Notes: a model not told the origin generated them from the sequence alone. Counted from the first letter of the stretch, positions 17,146 through 25,291 are shown. The stretch is 64,000 nt of DNA from RHKX01 sp964641695 (GCA_964641695.1 CAZXKG010000001.1:7530-71529), one strand, 5' to 3'. A program made the numbers and translations.

Positions 17146-17237
17146 GTGGCTGGAACCCCCCAGTCCGCGATCAGCTGCGCCGTGAATGCACCCGAGTAAC
17201 CTGCCGCGACTGCTCATCGACTAGATTTCCCTCTCCC

Positions 17238-17321
<84 letters not shown>

Positions 17322-17323
17322 TT

Positions 17324-17428
17324 CTGACGGGCCGGGAGCGTTTCTGCCGGCGTCATCGGTGGGCTCACGACCCGTTTTGGTCGCTTCGCCCACCCCTTCC
17401 TTGGCAGAAACGCTCCCGGCCTCGTCAG
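17324..17428. terminator. Long inverted repeat after tRNA-Leu
   Basis: Two perfectly complementary 18-base arms (17331-17348 and 17403-17420) are extended by a 6-base outer stem (CTGACG 17324-17329 with CGTCAG 17423-17428). It starts two bases after the tRNA and probably ends its transcription. The right arm is part of the tandem repeat listed next. Confidence 0.55.
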
Positions 17429-17550
17429 ACCCCTCCTGGCGTCATCGGCGGGCTCACGGCCCACGGGTCGCTTCGCCCACCCCTTACTTGGCAGAAGCGC
17501 TCCCGGCCTCGTCAGACCCCTCGTCGGCGTCATCGGCGTGCTCACGACCT
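17350..17550. repeat. Tandem repeat, about 88 bases, 2.3 copies
   Basis: The sequence beginning GCGTCATCGG recurs at 17350, 17439 and 17527 (periods 89 and 88). Copies 1 and 2 match closely over their whole length, including TCGCTTCGCCCACCCCTT and the hairpin arm GGCAGAARCGCTCCCGGC; the third copy fades after about 24 bases. The repeat ends less than 100 bases from the assembly gap. Confidence 0.85.
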
Positions 17551-17578
17551 GTCTGGCGCCTCGTCGGGGAGCTCGTTC

Positions 17579-18431
17579 TCAGGAGCGGGCCGGGGATCCG
17601 AACGGGAGCGAGGCCGCGTAGATAGCGCAGGCGCCCNNNNNNNNNNATCCCCATCGCGGCCGTCACGCCGATGTCCTGGAACTGCGCGGCGATGTTGGCG
17701 TAGTGGCTCACGTAGATGCCGAGGATCCCGGCCGCGATCGCAGCCGCCGCTGCCAACGCCAGCGCGTTCGGCAGCCTCCGGCAGACGCGCAGCGCCGCGG
17801 CCCCGGGCGCGATCAGGATCGCGACCACGAGCAGGTTCCCGAGCGCCTGCACCGAGATCAGGATGGTCAGCCCGACCAGTCCGAGCAGCGCGACCGACGC
17901 CACCGACGGCTTGACGCCCAGGCTCGCCGCGGCCTGGGGATCGAAGCCCGCCACCGTCAGCGAGCGGTTCGACCCGAGCAGCGCCGCGAGCGCCAGCAGG
18001 GCCAGCAGACCGGAAGCGATCAGGTCGCCGTCGGTGACCGCGAGTGGGTCGCCGAACAGGAGCTCGCCGAGTCGTAGCGGTACGTCGGGCGAGAGCGCCA
18101 GCAGAGCGCCGAGGCCGAAGAGCCCGGTGACCGCGACGGCGACGGCGACGTCCGAGCCGACTTGGGGATGGCGGGAGGCGAGCGCGATCAGGGTGGCCGC
18201 GACTCCGACGCCGGCGGCGGCGCCCAGGCCCAGGGGAACGGCGGCGATCGCAGCGAGCGCGAGTCCCGGGAGCATCGCGTGGGAGATCGACTCGGCCGCG
18301 TAGCTCTGCCGGTGCAGGACGACCCAGACGCCGAGCGGCCCGGCGACGACGCCGATCAGGATCAGCTCTGCCAGGGCGCGCTGGGCGATCCCCTGCTGGA
18401 ACGGCTCGACGAGTGGATCGAGCACGGTCAC
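17579..18431 (-). CDS. znuB: Zinc/manganese ABC transporter permease (ABC-3 family), interrupted by gap
   Basis: Membrane permease of a metal-uptake ABC transporter, about nine TM segments. It starts at ATG 18431 with MTVLDPLVEPFQQGIAQRAL and shows VVLHRQSYAAESISHAMLPG and LLFGDPLAVTDGDL, typical of the family. The assembly gap at 17637-17646 falls just before the end. After it, the frame reading GACAIYAASLPFGSPARS then TGA (17579-17581) best fits the usual last TM segment, so the true gap is probably short but of unknown length. The residues just before the gap (QFQDIGVTAAMG) do not resemble the family. Last gene of a permease-ATPase-permease operon. Confidence 0.8.
17637..17646. other. Assembly gap (10 N)
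   Basis: Ten consecutive N inside the ABC-3 permease; the frame changes across it, so the real length is not a multiple of the placeholder. Confidence 0.98.
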
Positions 18432-19174
18432 TGATCGTGGGAGTGGTGCTGGACGACGATCGCCCGCTGCTCGCCGTCGAGGACGATCAGCTCGGCGCCG
18501 TAGGTGCGGGCGAGGATCTCGGGTCGGAGCTCCGACGGCGGGCAGAAGGCGATCTGCTCGCGGTTGACGCAGAGCGCCAGGTCGAAGCGCCGGGCGCTTT
18601 CGATGTCGTGGCTGCTCAGCAGGACCGTGCCGCCCTCATCCCGGAACTCGCCGAGGACTCCCTCGATCGCCTCCGCCGACGGGCGATCGACGCCGCTCAG
18701 CGGCTCGTCGAGGAGGAGGATCCTCGCCCGCTTGGCGAGGGCACGAGCCAACAGCACGCGCTGGCGCTGGCCGCCGGAGAGCTCGCCGAAGCGGGTGCTC
18801 GCCGATCCGCTCATCCCGACCCGGCCGAGGGCGTCGAGGGCGACCTCGCGCTGCTCGCCGCCGACCCGACGGAACCACGGAGTCCACGTGTAGGTACCCA
18901 TCAAAGCGACGTCGAGCGCGCTCACCGGGTAATCGAGCCTCGCGCGCTCGGTCTGCGGGACGTAGCCGATCGGCCCCTCGATCCGCACGTCGCCGGATCG
19001 AAACGGCGTCTCCCCGAGCAGGGCGCGCAGCAGGGTCGTCTTCCCGCCCCCGTTGGGACCGAGGACGACGACGATCCTCCCGGCCGGAACCTCGAAGGAT
19101 GCGCCACGCAGGGCGGGGTCGCCGGCGACGTAGCCGGCGCTCAGCCCGCGGGCGGAGATCGCGGGCTCACTCAT
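18428..19174 (-). CDS. znuC: Zinc/manganese ABC transporter ATP-binding protein
   Basis: 248-residue ATPase that powers the two flanking permeases. Walker A is VVLGPNGGGKTTLL, the signature is ELSGGQRQRVLLARAL, Walker B is ARILLLDEPLSG and the switch His is in LLSSHDIESA. The region GYVPQTERARLDYPVSALDV is typical for the metal-uptake subfamily. It ends in QHHSHDQ, a short His-rich tail that could sense or bind metal. It overlaps both permeases (8 bases upstream, 4 bases downstream). Confidence 0.93.
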   Translation of the reverse strand: MSEPAISARGLSAGYVAGDPALRGASFEVPAGRIVVVLGPNGGGKTTLLRALLGETPFRSGDVRIEGPIGYVPQTERARLDYPVSALDVALMGTYTWTPWFRRVGGEQREVALDALGRVGMSGSASTRFGELSGGQRQRVLLARALAKRARILLLDEPLSGVDRPSAEAIEGVLGEFRDEGGTVLLSSHDIESARRFDLALCVNREQIAFCPPSELRPEILARTYGAELIVLDGEQRAIVVQHHSHDQ

Positions 19175-20012
19175 GGCCGACCGCCTCGACCGGGGTGCGA
19201 CGGACGCCGGCGAGCAACGGGCGAATCCCGAGCGAGACGACGAAGGCGACCGCGCCGATCGTCGCCGTCGTCGCGCCCGGCGGTACGTCCAGGTGGTAGG
19301 AGGCGAGTAGCGCGGAGAGCCCGAGGACCATCGCGACCGCTGCCGCTCCCAGCTCCAGCGAGACGACGCTTCGGGCGTGTGGCCGGACGATCGCCGCGGG
19401 AACTACCAGCAAGGCGCTGACCAGAAGGGAGCCGACGGCATCGAGCGCGACGATCGACCCGACCGCGAGGCACGCGAGCAGGGCGACGGTGGGAAGTCCG
19501 CCGCCGGCGCGTGGGCGACCGGCCTCCGCCTCCCCGTCGAACCCTTCCGCGATCCAGCGCCTGCGGAAGCGCAAGGCGACTGCCGCGATGCCCACGAGCG
19601 CCGCCCCCGTGACGATCAGCTCGCCGGTGCCGATCGCGAGGACCGAGCCGAAGAGGAGCTGGTCGACCGAGCCGCCCGATTCGAAGACGTCGCTGGCGAG
19701 GACGATCCCAGCCGCCAGGGCCGTCACGAGCAGCAGCGCGATCGTCGCATCGCGCGCCACCGACCCGCCGCGGTCGAGGCGATGGATCAGGGCTGAGAAG
19801 GTTCCACCGACGCCGAGGGCGAGGAGCTGCGGCGGCAGGCCGAGCGGCGTGGCCACGACCAGCCCCGGGAAAGCGGATGCTCCGGCGGCATGAGTGAAGA
19901 AGGCGAGGCTGCGAAGGACGATCTGAGCCCCGAGGATCCCGGCGATCGGTGCGAGCAGCACGATCTCCAGCGCGGCGCGCTGCATGAAGGGGAGCTGGAA
20001 GGGGTCGAGCAT
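19167..20012 (-). CDS. Second zinc/manganese ABC transporter permease (ABC-3 family)
   Basis: 281-residue ABC-3 permease that differs from the first one, so the transporter is likely a heterodimer as in TroCD/MntCD-type systems. Visible features are AQIVLRSLAFFTHAAGASAFPG near the N-terminus, LLFGSVLAIGTGELIVTG in the middle and VGSLLVSALLVVPAA toward the end. First gene of the operon, 81 bases from the divergent Fur-family regulator, with a candidate operator in between. Confidence 0.88.
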   Translation of the reverse strand: MLDPFQLPFMQRAALEIVLLAPIAGILGAQIVLRSLAFFTHAAGASAFPGLVVATPLGLPPQLLALGVGGTFSALIHRLDRGGSVARDATIALLLVTALAAGIVLASDVFESGGSVDQLLFGSVLAIGTGELIVTGAALVGIAAVALRFRRRWIAEGFDGEAEAGRPRAGGGLPTVALLACLAVGSIVALDAVGSLLVSALLVVPAAIVRPHARSVVSLELGAAAVAMVLGLSALLASYHLDVPPGATTATIGAVAFVVSLGIRPLLAGVRRTPVEAVGHE

Positions 20013-20071
20013 CGGAGAGACGGTGAAAGCCGGCCCAGGCGGCGACCTGGAAGGCGATCATTCCATAATCA

Positions 20072-20086
20072 TGAGAACCATTATCG
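20072..20086. promoter_or_regulatory. Candidate Zur box between regulator and permease operon
   Basis: TGAGAACCATTATCG matches the Fur-superfamily 7-1-7 pattern TGAnAAnnnTTnTCA with one mismatch (last base). It lies in the 81-base divergent space, flanked by ATAAT/ATTAT, where it could control both directions. A second site with the same core lies at the start of the binding-protein gene. Confidence 0.65.
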
Positions 20087-20093
20087 TTGTCGT

Positions 20094-20579
20094 GTGGCGC
20101 GGACAACGGCAGATTCATCCTCGACCCCGGTCCCGATCCCGGAGCGCGAGGCCTGGGTACGGACGGCTGAGGAGATGTTGCGCGACCAGGGCTTCCGCTC
20201 GAGCGCTCCCCGCTCGGCGGTGCTGCGGGCGGTGGGAGCCCAGGAATGCGTCTCCACGGCGCGCGAGATCGCCGATCGGCTTCGCCAGGAGGGTCGGTCC
20301 GTCGGCGTCGCCACCGTCTACCGGACCCTGGAGGTGCTCGAGGAGCTTCGCCTCGTGCAGCGCCTGGACGTAGGCAGCTCGTCAGCGCGCTTCGAGCCGG
20401 CGTTGCCCGGGGGCGAGCACCACCATCACCACTTCGTCTGCGACGAGTGCGGGCTGATCATGCCCTTCGACGACCCCGGCATCGAGCAGGCGATCCACGC
20501 GCTCGGCGACCGCTTGGGGCAGCGGGTCAAGAGCCACGACGTGATTCTCCGCGGCAGCTGCGCGGCCTGCGCGCCCTGA
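20094..20579 (+). CDS. zur: Fur-family metal regulator (probable Zur)
   Basis: 161-residue repressor. The winged helix spans about residues 22-90 with VSTAREIADRLRQEGRSVGV and ATVYRTLEVLEELRLVQRLD. The dimerisation part has the metal-site run EHHHHHFVCDECG (H109-H113, C116, C119) and a second CxxC at C156/C159, the structural zinc site. The GTG at 20094 gives a family-length protein; the frame is open further upstream but runs into the permease. Zinc is inferred from the neighbouring uptake genes and the His-rich binding protein; manganese or iron sensing cannot be excluded. Confidence 0.88.
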   Translation: MARTTADSSSTPVPIPEREAWVRTAEEMLRDQGFRSSAPRSAVLRAVGAQECVSTAREIADRLRQEGRSVGVATVYRTLEVLEELRLVQRLDVGSSSARFEPALPGGEHHHHHFVCDECGLIMPFDDPGIEQAIHALGDRLGQRVKSHDVILRGSCAACAP

Positions 20580-20612
20580 CGGCCGGACGGCCCGGGAGGG
20601 ACCGGAGCGGCG

Positions 20613-21632
20613 TCATCGCCCGGCGGACGACGGTGCCCGCAGCTCGGAGCAGTCGGCTTCGCCGCGAGAGAGCGCATCGACGATGCTCAGGGTGTTGGTC
20701 GCCATCGCGCCCATGTACGTGCCGGCGTCCGAGTCCGGCGGTCCGAGGGTGTCCACATGCAGCTCGGGGCCGATCTCGGCGCCGGCCTCGGCGGCGATCG
20801 CCTGCTCGAGCCCGGCGCTGACGCCCGCCTCGGGGAAGATCGCTGCCACGTCCTGCGCGCGGATCAGCTCGACCAGCTCGGCGGTCTCCCCGGCCGAGGC
20901 CTGCGCCCGGGTCGTCAGCGCCGGGATCGCGGCGCCGACCACCTCGAATCCGTAGCGCTCGGCGAAGTAGCCGAGCGCGTCGTGGCTGGTCACGAGCTTG
21001 CGATCGCCCTCCGGGAGCTCGCCGACGCAGCTCTCGATCGCGGCATCGAGCTCCTCGAGCTCTCCGATGTAGCGATCGGCGTTGCGCGCGAACGTCGCCG
21101 AGGAGCCCGGGTCGAGCGCGACCAGTTCATCTCTGATCGCCTCGATCGCGGCGATCGCGTTGACCGGGCTCTGCCACCAATGCGGATCCTCGCCTTCGTG
21201 GGTGTGGTCGGGGTCTTCCGCGGAGTCCGGTTCCTCATGAGCATCGGCGTCGTCTTCCCCGTGGTCGTGGCCGCCCTCGATCGTCGCCATCGAGTCGATC
21301 AGCTCGAGCACCGGAGCGTCGGTGCCCGAGCCGTCGACCAGCTGATCCAGCCAGACGTCCAGATCGCCGCCTGAGCGGACGATCAGATCGGCGCCGACCA
21401 GCGCCTCCGCATCGCTGGGGGACGGCTCGAAATCGTGCGGGTCGGCGTTGGCGGGGAGCAGGGCGACCACCGACACGGTGTCGCCGGCGACGTTCGTGAG
21501 CAGGTCCGAGACGAGGGGGGTCGTGGCGACTGCCTCGAACCCCGGGTCCGACTTCTCGCCGCCGCCGCCACATCCCGCCAGGACGGCCACGGAAACTGAG
21601 AGCGCTGACGCGAGAATGAGAATCGTTCGCAT
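20613..21632 (-). CDS. znuA: Zinc-binding lipoprotein ZnuA
   Basis: Metal-binding component of the neighbouring ABC transporter, 339 residues. It is a lipoprotein: hydrophobic signal and lipobox AVLAGC with C21. Metal ligands expected for the cluster-9 family are visible as H66 in ANADPHDFEPSPSD, H151 in EDPHWWQSP, the His in LVTSHDALGYFAERYG and the acidic residue in AAIFPEAGVS. Between residues 120 and 150 is a His/Asp/Glu-rich loop (GGHDHGEDDADAHEE, PDHTHEGEDPH), the mark of zinc rather than manganese binders. The ATG at 21632 is chosen for the signal peptide; no Shine-Dalgarno precedes it. Convergent with zur, 33 bases apart. Confidence 0.93.
   Translation of the reverse strand: MRTILILASALSVSVAVLAGCGGGGEKSDPGFEAVATTPLVSDLLTNVAGDTVSVVALLPANADPHDFEPSPSDAEALVGADLIVRSGGDLDVWLDQLVDGSGTDAPVLELIDSMATIEGGHDHGEDDADAHEEPDSAEDPDHTHEGEDPHWWQSPVNAIAAIEAIRDELVALDPGSSATFARNADRYIGELEELDAAIESCVGELPEGDRKLVTSHDALGYFAERYGFEVVGAAIPALTTRAQASAGETAELVELIRAQDVAAIFPEAGVSAGLEQAIAAEAGAEIGPELHVDTLGPPDSDAGTYMGAMATNTLSIVDALSRGEADCSELRAPSSAGR
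21617..21631. promoter_or_regulatory. Second candidate Zur box, at the znuA start codon
   Basis: TGAGAATCGTTCGCA on the + strand shares TGAGAAYCRTT with the site at 20072-20086. It covers bases 2 to 16 of the znuA coding sequence, so bound repressor would sit right at the start of the message. It encodes part of the signal peptide, so part of the match may be coincidence. Confidence 0.45.
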
Positions 21633-21758
21633 TAAGGAGGACACTACATCAACTTCCCGGCGTCGTGCCCTCAGGGGTGTGGAGCTGTTGTTGAGAGCGG
21701 TTCGTTCCGCCGGATCGGTTAGCTTGCACGCGTCGCAATCGCGAGTACGGAGGGACTG

Positions 21759-22148
21759 ATGGAGCCGAGCCAGCTGAAGGGGTTTCCCCTTTTCAAGGAC
21801 GTCGACGAGGCGAGCCTGAACAAGATCGCGCCGTTCACGATGATCGTCGACTTCCCGGAGGGGAAGATGGTGATCGAGGAGGGGGGCTTCGCGAACGACT
21901 TCTACGCGATCGAGGAGGGAACCGCCAGCGTCGAGCGCGCCGGCGAGCGGATCGCCGAGCTCGGCCCCGGCGACGTGTTCGGCGAGCAGGGCTTGCTCGA
22001 GAAGCAGGGAAGGTCCGCGTCGGTCATCGCGACCTCGCCGTTGCGAGCGCTGAAGATCGAGCATTGGGAGATCCCGAGGATGCGGCGGGCGATGCCCGAG
22101 GTTCTCGACCAGCTCCAGCGGCTGATCGCGGAGCGCTCCGGCGGCTGA
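21759..22148 (+). CDS. Stand-alone cyclic-nucleotide-binding domain protein
   Basis: 129 residues forming one CNMP-binding (Crp N-terminal type) domain and nothing else: no helix-turn-helix or enzymatic part follows. Visible are FPLFKDVDEASLNKIA, a barrel with MVIEEGGFANDFYAIEEG, and the phosphate-binding-cassette region GPGDVFGEQGLL with Glu; the following LLEKQGRSASVIATS has the Arg position. The ATG at 21759 has GGAGGG 7 bases upstream. It could be a small regulator or a partner of another protein; ligand unknown. It is transcribed toward the cobalamin riboswitch. Confidence 0.8.
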   Translation: MEPSQLKGFPLFKDVDEASLNKIAPFTMIVDFPEGKMVIEEGGFANDFYAIEEGTASVERAGERIAELGPGDVFGEQGLLEKQGRSASVIATSPLRALKIEHWEIPRMRRAMPEVLDQLQRLIAERSGG

Positions 22149-22164
22149 TCGCGGCTGAGCGCTC

Positions 22165-22176
22165 CCCGAGCGGGGA
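22165..22176 (+). terminator. Short hairpin after the CNMP gene
   Basis: CCCCGAGCGGGG-type stem just after the stop, before the riboswitch. No T run; weak candidate. Confidence 0.3.
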
Positions 22177-22233
22177 CTCCGTCGGCGCGGACGCGCAGCT
22201 CGCCGCGCTAGTCTGCGGCGCAACAACCACATA

Positions 22234-22397
22234 GGTCGGTGGTCAGGGAAGTCCGGTGTGAAGCCGGCGCGGTCCCGCCACTGTTACCGGGTGTGGGCGA
22301 CACGGGGCCAGCGATCGCTGGCCGGCCACTGGAGGCGCCAAGCCTCCGGGAAGGCGTGTCGTCAGATTCCCGGAAGCCAGGAGACCTGCCGCCGACC
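22234..22397 (+). promoter_or_regulatory. Cobalamin (B12) riboswitch
   Basis: Classic AdoCbl-type aptamer. P1 forms between GGTCGGTGG (22234-22242) and CCGCCGACC (22389-22397). Conserved core pieces appear in order: CAGGGAA, CCGGTGTGAAGCCGG, CGGTCCCGCCACTGT, GCCACTGG, GGGAAGGC and the B12 box GAAGCCAGGAGACCTGCC (22374-22391). It is followed 36 bases later by the first gene of a five-gene operon, with GAGGAAAGG as the likely Shine-Dalgarno. This ties the downstream transporter to cobalamin. Whether it works on transcription or translation is not clear; no obvious terminator hairpin is seen. Confidence 0.96.
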
Positions 22398-22432
22398 GGC
22401 CGCTGTAAACCCTCGAGGAAAGGGTGGCTCTC

Positions 22433-23410
22433 ATGCCAACTTCTCTCACGCGTCGGGCGCTCGTCCCGATCATGCTCGGCGCCTTGGCGCTTTCTCTGAC
22501 CCTGGTCGGCTTCGCCGAGGCGAAGTCGACGAAGACCGTTCCCGCGTCCCTGCGGGTGGTCGACTCCGACGGCAAGACGCTCGCCGAGTCGACGCAGTTC
22601 ACCACCACCGCGAAGGTCAAGGCCGACCCGGCCGCGAGTTGCTTCGGCCCGGGCTCGACCAGCAGCTCTCACACGGTGCCGGGGCCGACGGCCCTGGGCC
22701 AGCTCGCCTACGCGTCGAAGCTGACCAAGTCGTTGCGACCGGTCTCGATCACCGATGCCCAGTCGTTCGGCCTCGGCGTCTGCGCGATCGCCGGAGCCGT
22801 CGCCCCGCCGACCGGGTTCTGGTACCTGGTTCACAACAACGCCGGTGCCCAGGTCGGAGCCGAGCAGCTCGAGCTCCGCAAGGGAGACTCGGTCCTCTGG
22901 TATCTGATCTCCGACTTCATGGCGCCGACCCCGGACGAGCTCGTCCTCAAGGCGGCGAAGCCCAAGAACGGGCAGGTCGCGGTGACCGTCAGATCCATCG
23001 GCGCCGACGGCAGCAAGTCCGCCGCCGCCGACGCGAGCGTCTCCGGCGCAGCCGAGCCGACCGACTCGAATGGACGGACGACGGTGACGCTGGAAGAGCG
23101 GATCACCGACATCCAGGCAACCCGCGACGGCTCGATCCCCTCGAACGTGATCCCGGTATGCGCCGAGGCGCCGAAGAAGTGCCCGCTCGGGTACGCCGCG
23201 ACGATCGGCGGCACCTCGAAGCCCGACAAGATCAAGGGCAGCTCCGCGGCCGAGACGATCCTCGCCGGTGCGGGCAACGACAAGGTGCGGGTCCCGAAGG
23301 GCAGCGCCGGCGTCAAGGTCAACTGCGGCCCCGGCAAGGACGTGCTGCGGATCGCGAAGTCGCGCAAGGCGAAGATCAAGTCCTGCGAGAAGGTCCGTAG
23401 GACCAAGTAG
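22433..23410 (+). CDS. Secreted DUF4430 (transcobalamin C-terminal-like) protein
   Basis: 325 residues, exported by a signal peptide ending at about AEA (residue 30). Residues about 55-165 form a DUF4430-like domain, with PTGFWYLVHNNAGAQVGAEQ and LRKGDSVLWYLIS, the strand pair also found in the beta domain of animal transcobalamin. Two cysteines (C70, C117) could form a disulfide. Residues 175-232 look like a small beta domain. The tail (256-310) contains KIKGSSAAETILAGAGNDKV, a degenerate RTX-like turn, and four further Cys. The ATG at 22433 is preferred; GTG 22424 lies too close to the ribosome site. First gene behind the B12 riboswitch, hence a likely extracellular cobalamin binder or surface partner of the ECF transporter. 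Confidence 0.8.
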   Translation: MPTSLTRRALVPIMLGALALSLTLVGFAEAKSTKTVPASLRVVDSDGKTLAESTQFTTTAKVKADPAASCFGPGSTSSSHTVPGPTALGQLAYASKLTKSLRPVSITDAQSFGLGVCAIAGAVAPPTGFWYLVHNNAGAQVGAEQLELRKGDSVLWYLISDFMAPTPDELVLKAAKPKNGQVAVTVRSIGADGSKSAAADASVSGAAEPTDSNGRTTVTLEERITDIQATRDGSIPSNVIPVCAEAPKKCPLGYAATIGGTSKPDKIKGSSAAETILAGAGNDKVRVPKGSAGVKVNCGPGKDVLRIAKSRKAKIKSCEKVRRTK

Positions 23411-23417
23411 AGCTCGG

Positions 23418-24395
23418 ATGAGCCTGAAGACCGCGGCAGTGCTGGCCGCGACGGCGCTCGCCGTCGCGGCCGGCGGCTGTGGCTTCGGCGCGGGGGAGAG
23501 CGCCGAGGGCGAGGTGACGATGAGGGTCACCGAGGACTTCGGGGAGGAGCTCCTGCTCGCGGAGAGCCTCGAGGACCCCGCCGAGACGGACACGGTGATC
23601 GGCTTCCTCGATCGGGTGGCCGAGATCGAGACCAGCTTCGGCGGCAACTTCGTCGACTCGATCGACGGCCGGGAGGGGACCACGACGGGGGGTGGGGACC
23701 ATGACTGGCTCTACTTCGTCAACGGCGTCTGGGCCGATGTCGGCGGCGGGGAGAGATCCCTGGTTCCCGGCGACCGGATCTGGTGGGACTACCGGTACTG
23801 GTACGAGGCCGAGCGCGTTCCCGTGGTGGTCGGCTCCTGGCCGGAGCCGTTCAAGAGCGGGTACGACGGAACCCGCTACGACGTCGTCCTGCACTGCCTC
23901 GGCGTCGAGCAGGCTTGCGAGACCGTCCGCGGTGAGCTCGACTCCCGTGGCATCGACTACAGCGACGCGACGGGCGGGCTCGAGCAGGGAGCCGACGAGC
24001 TCATGCGGATCCTGGTCGGGCCGTGGGGCTCGATGGCGGAGGACGAGGCGGCCGGACAGCTCGAGGGCGGCCCCGCCGAAAGCGGCGTATACGCGTCGAT
24101 GGTGAGCTGCGCCGACGGCGGCGCGGAGCTGGTCGTCCGCGGCGCCGACGGAGTGCCGCGGCAGATCCTCCATGACGCCGGCCTCCTCGCGGCGGTACGC
24201 GCCGGCACCGATCAGCCGACCCTGCTGGTGAGCGGCACCGACTCCGACCACGTCTCCGACGCGGCCGAGATGCTCGATCCGGAGGATCTGCTCGATCGCT
24301 ACGCGGTCGCGACCGTCGGTGGGCACCCGATCCCGATCCCGGCGCCCGCCGCGGTGCCGGCGCTCGAGGGCGGGGAGGAGCGGGCCTGCGGTTGA
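23418..24395 (+). CDS. DUF4430 lipoprotein
   Basis: 325 residues; signal with a lipobox-like AAGGC (C21), so probably membrane anchored outside. Residues 31-130 are a clear DUF4430 domain: VTMRVTEDFG at the start, HDWLYFVNGVWADVGGGE and VPGDRIWWDYRYW at the end. Residues 131-325 are a second region that I do not recognise, beginning VPVVVGSWPEPFKSG. The ATG at 23418 follows the previous stop by 7 bases, and the gene overlaps ecfT (TTGA). DUF4430 is the domain that covers cobalamin in transcobalamin and intrinsic factor, so capture of B12 for the ECF module is the best inference. Confidence 0.82.
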   Translation: MSLKTAAVLAATALAVAAGGCGFGAGESAEGEVTMRVTEDFGEELLLAESLEDPAETDTVIGFLDRVAEIETSFGGNFVDSIDGREGTTTGGGDHDWLYFVNGVWADVGGGERSLVPGDRIWWDYRYWYEAERVPVVVGSWPEPFKSGYDGTRYDVVLHCLGVEQACETVRGELDSRGIDYSDATGGLEQGADELMRILVGPWGSMAEDEAAGQLEGGPAESGVYASMVSCADGGAELVVRGADGVPRQILHDAGLLAAVRAGTDQPTLLVSGTDSDHVSDAAEMLDPEDLLDRYAVATVGGHPIPIPAPAAVPALEGGEERACG

Positions 24396-25291
24396 GAAGG
24401 GTGTTCGCATATCGCCGCGTTCCCGGGCCGGTCGGCCACGCCCGTCCCTGGATCGCCGCCCTGTACCTCCTGCCGATCGCGTTCGTCGCGTTCGCCTTCA
24501 CCAACCCGGTCGTCCTCGCCGCCGCCGGGGTCGCCGCGATCTCGGTCGGCCTCCTCGCCGGCGTCCGTGACTCCGTGCTGGCGCCTCTGCGATGGGTGGG
24601 CGGGCTCGTCGTCCTCGTCGTGCTGGTCAACGGTCTCGTCTCCCAACGGGGCTCGACCGTCCTCTTCCGCTTCGGGGACCTGCCGCTGCTGGGCCCGACC
24701 CACGTCACCCTGGAGGCGCTTGTGGAGGGGGCCGTACTCGGGCTGCGGATCATCGTCTCGCTGCTGGTCTTCGCGATCTGGTCGGCCTGCGTCAACCCCG
24801 ACCGGATCCTGCGCGGGATGCGACCGCTCGCCCGCCACTCGGTGCTGACGGCGACGCTGATCTCGCGGCTGGTGCCGCTGGCCTCGGCCGACGCCGAGCG
24901 GCTGTCGGACGCGGCGCGGCTGCGAGGCCCCGCGGCGGCGCCGGCGGGTCGCGCCGCGATCGCCAAGCGCCTGTTCTCGGGGGCGCTCGAGCGCTCCGTC
25001 GACGTCGCGGCAACGCTCGAGCTGCGCGGCTACGGCCTGCCCACGGCACGGAGCTGGGTTCGCAACCGTCGCGTCCCCGGTGAGCTCGGGCTGCTGCTCG
25101 CGGGGGCCGCGTGCCTGACCGTCGCGATCGTGGCGCTGGCGACGGGGGTGGGCGGGTTCGACGCCTTCCCGACGATCTCGATCGATCTCGATCCCGCCAC
25201 GCTCGCCTTCGCCGCGTCGATCCCGCTGATTGCGATCGCTCCGCTGCTGTCCTTCGCCCTCGGCCGTCGCAGGAGGGGGAAGGGTGCCTGA
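24392..25291 (+). CDS. ecfT: ECF transporter transmembrane component EcfT (CbiQ family)
   Basis: 299-residue membrane scaffold that couples the ATPases to the substrate-binding S component. N-terminal TM segments (WIAALYLLPIAFVAFAF, VVLAAAGVAAISVGLLAG, VGGLVVLVVLVNGL) are followed by the coupling region with DAARLRG and ATLELRGYGLPT, which correspond to the two conserved xRG motifs of EcfT that contact EcfA. Two more TMs end the protein. The TTG start overlaps the preceding stop. It overlaps the ATPase gene by 8 bases, so all parts are made together. Confidence 0.9.
   Translation: MRRVFAYRRVPGPVGHARPWIAALYLLPIAFVAFAFTNPVVLAAAGVAAISVGLLAGVRDSVLAPLRWVGGLVVLVVLVNGLVSQRGSTVLFRFGDLPLLGPTHVTLEALVEGAVLGLRIIVSLLVFAIWSACVNPDRILRGMRPLARHSVLTATLISRLVPLASADAERLSDAARLRGPAAAPAGRAAIAKRLFSGALERSVDVAATLELRGYGLPTARSWVRNRRVPGELGLLLAGAACLTVAIVALATGVGGFDAFPTISIDLDPATLAFAASIPLIAIAPLLSFALGRRRRGKGA

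Noticed and set aside
21632..21650. Strong Shine-Dalgarno-like TAAGGAGGA on the + strand
   Set aside because: No start codon at the right distance opens a credible frame; it lies upstream of znuA on the wrong strand.
23256..23360. RTX calcium-binding repeats in the first DUF4430 protein
   Set aside because: Only one imperfect turn (GAGNDKVRV) is seen; a real RTX block needs several tandem nonapeptides.
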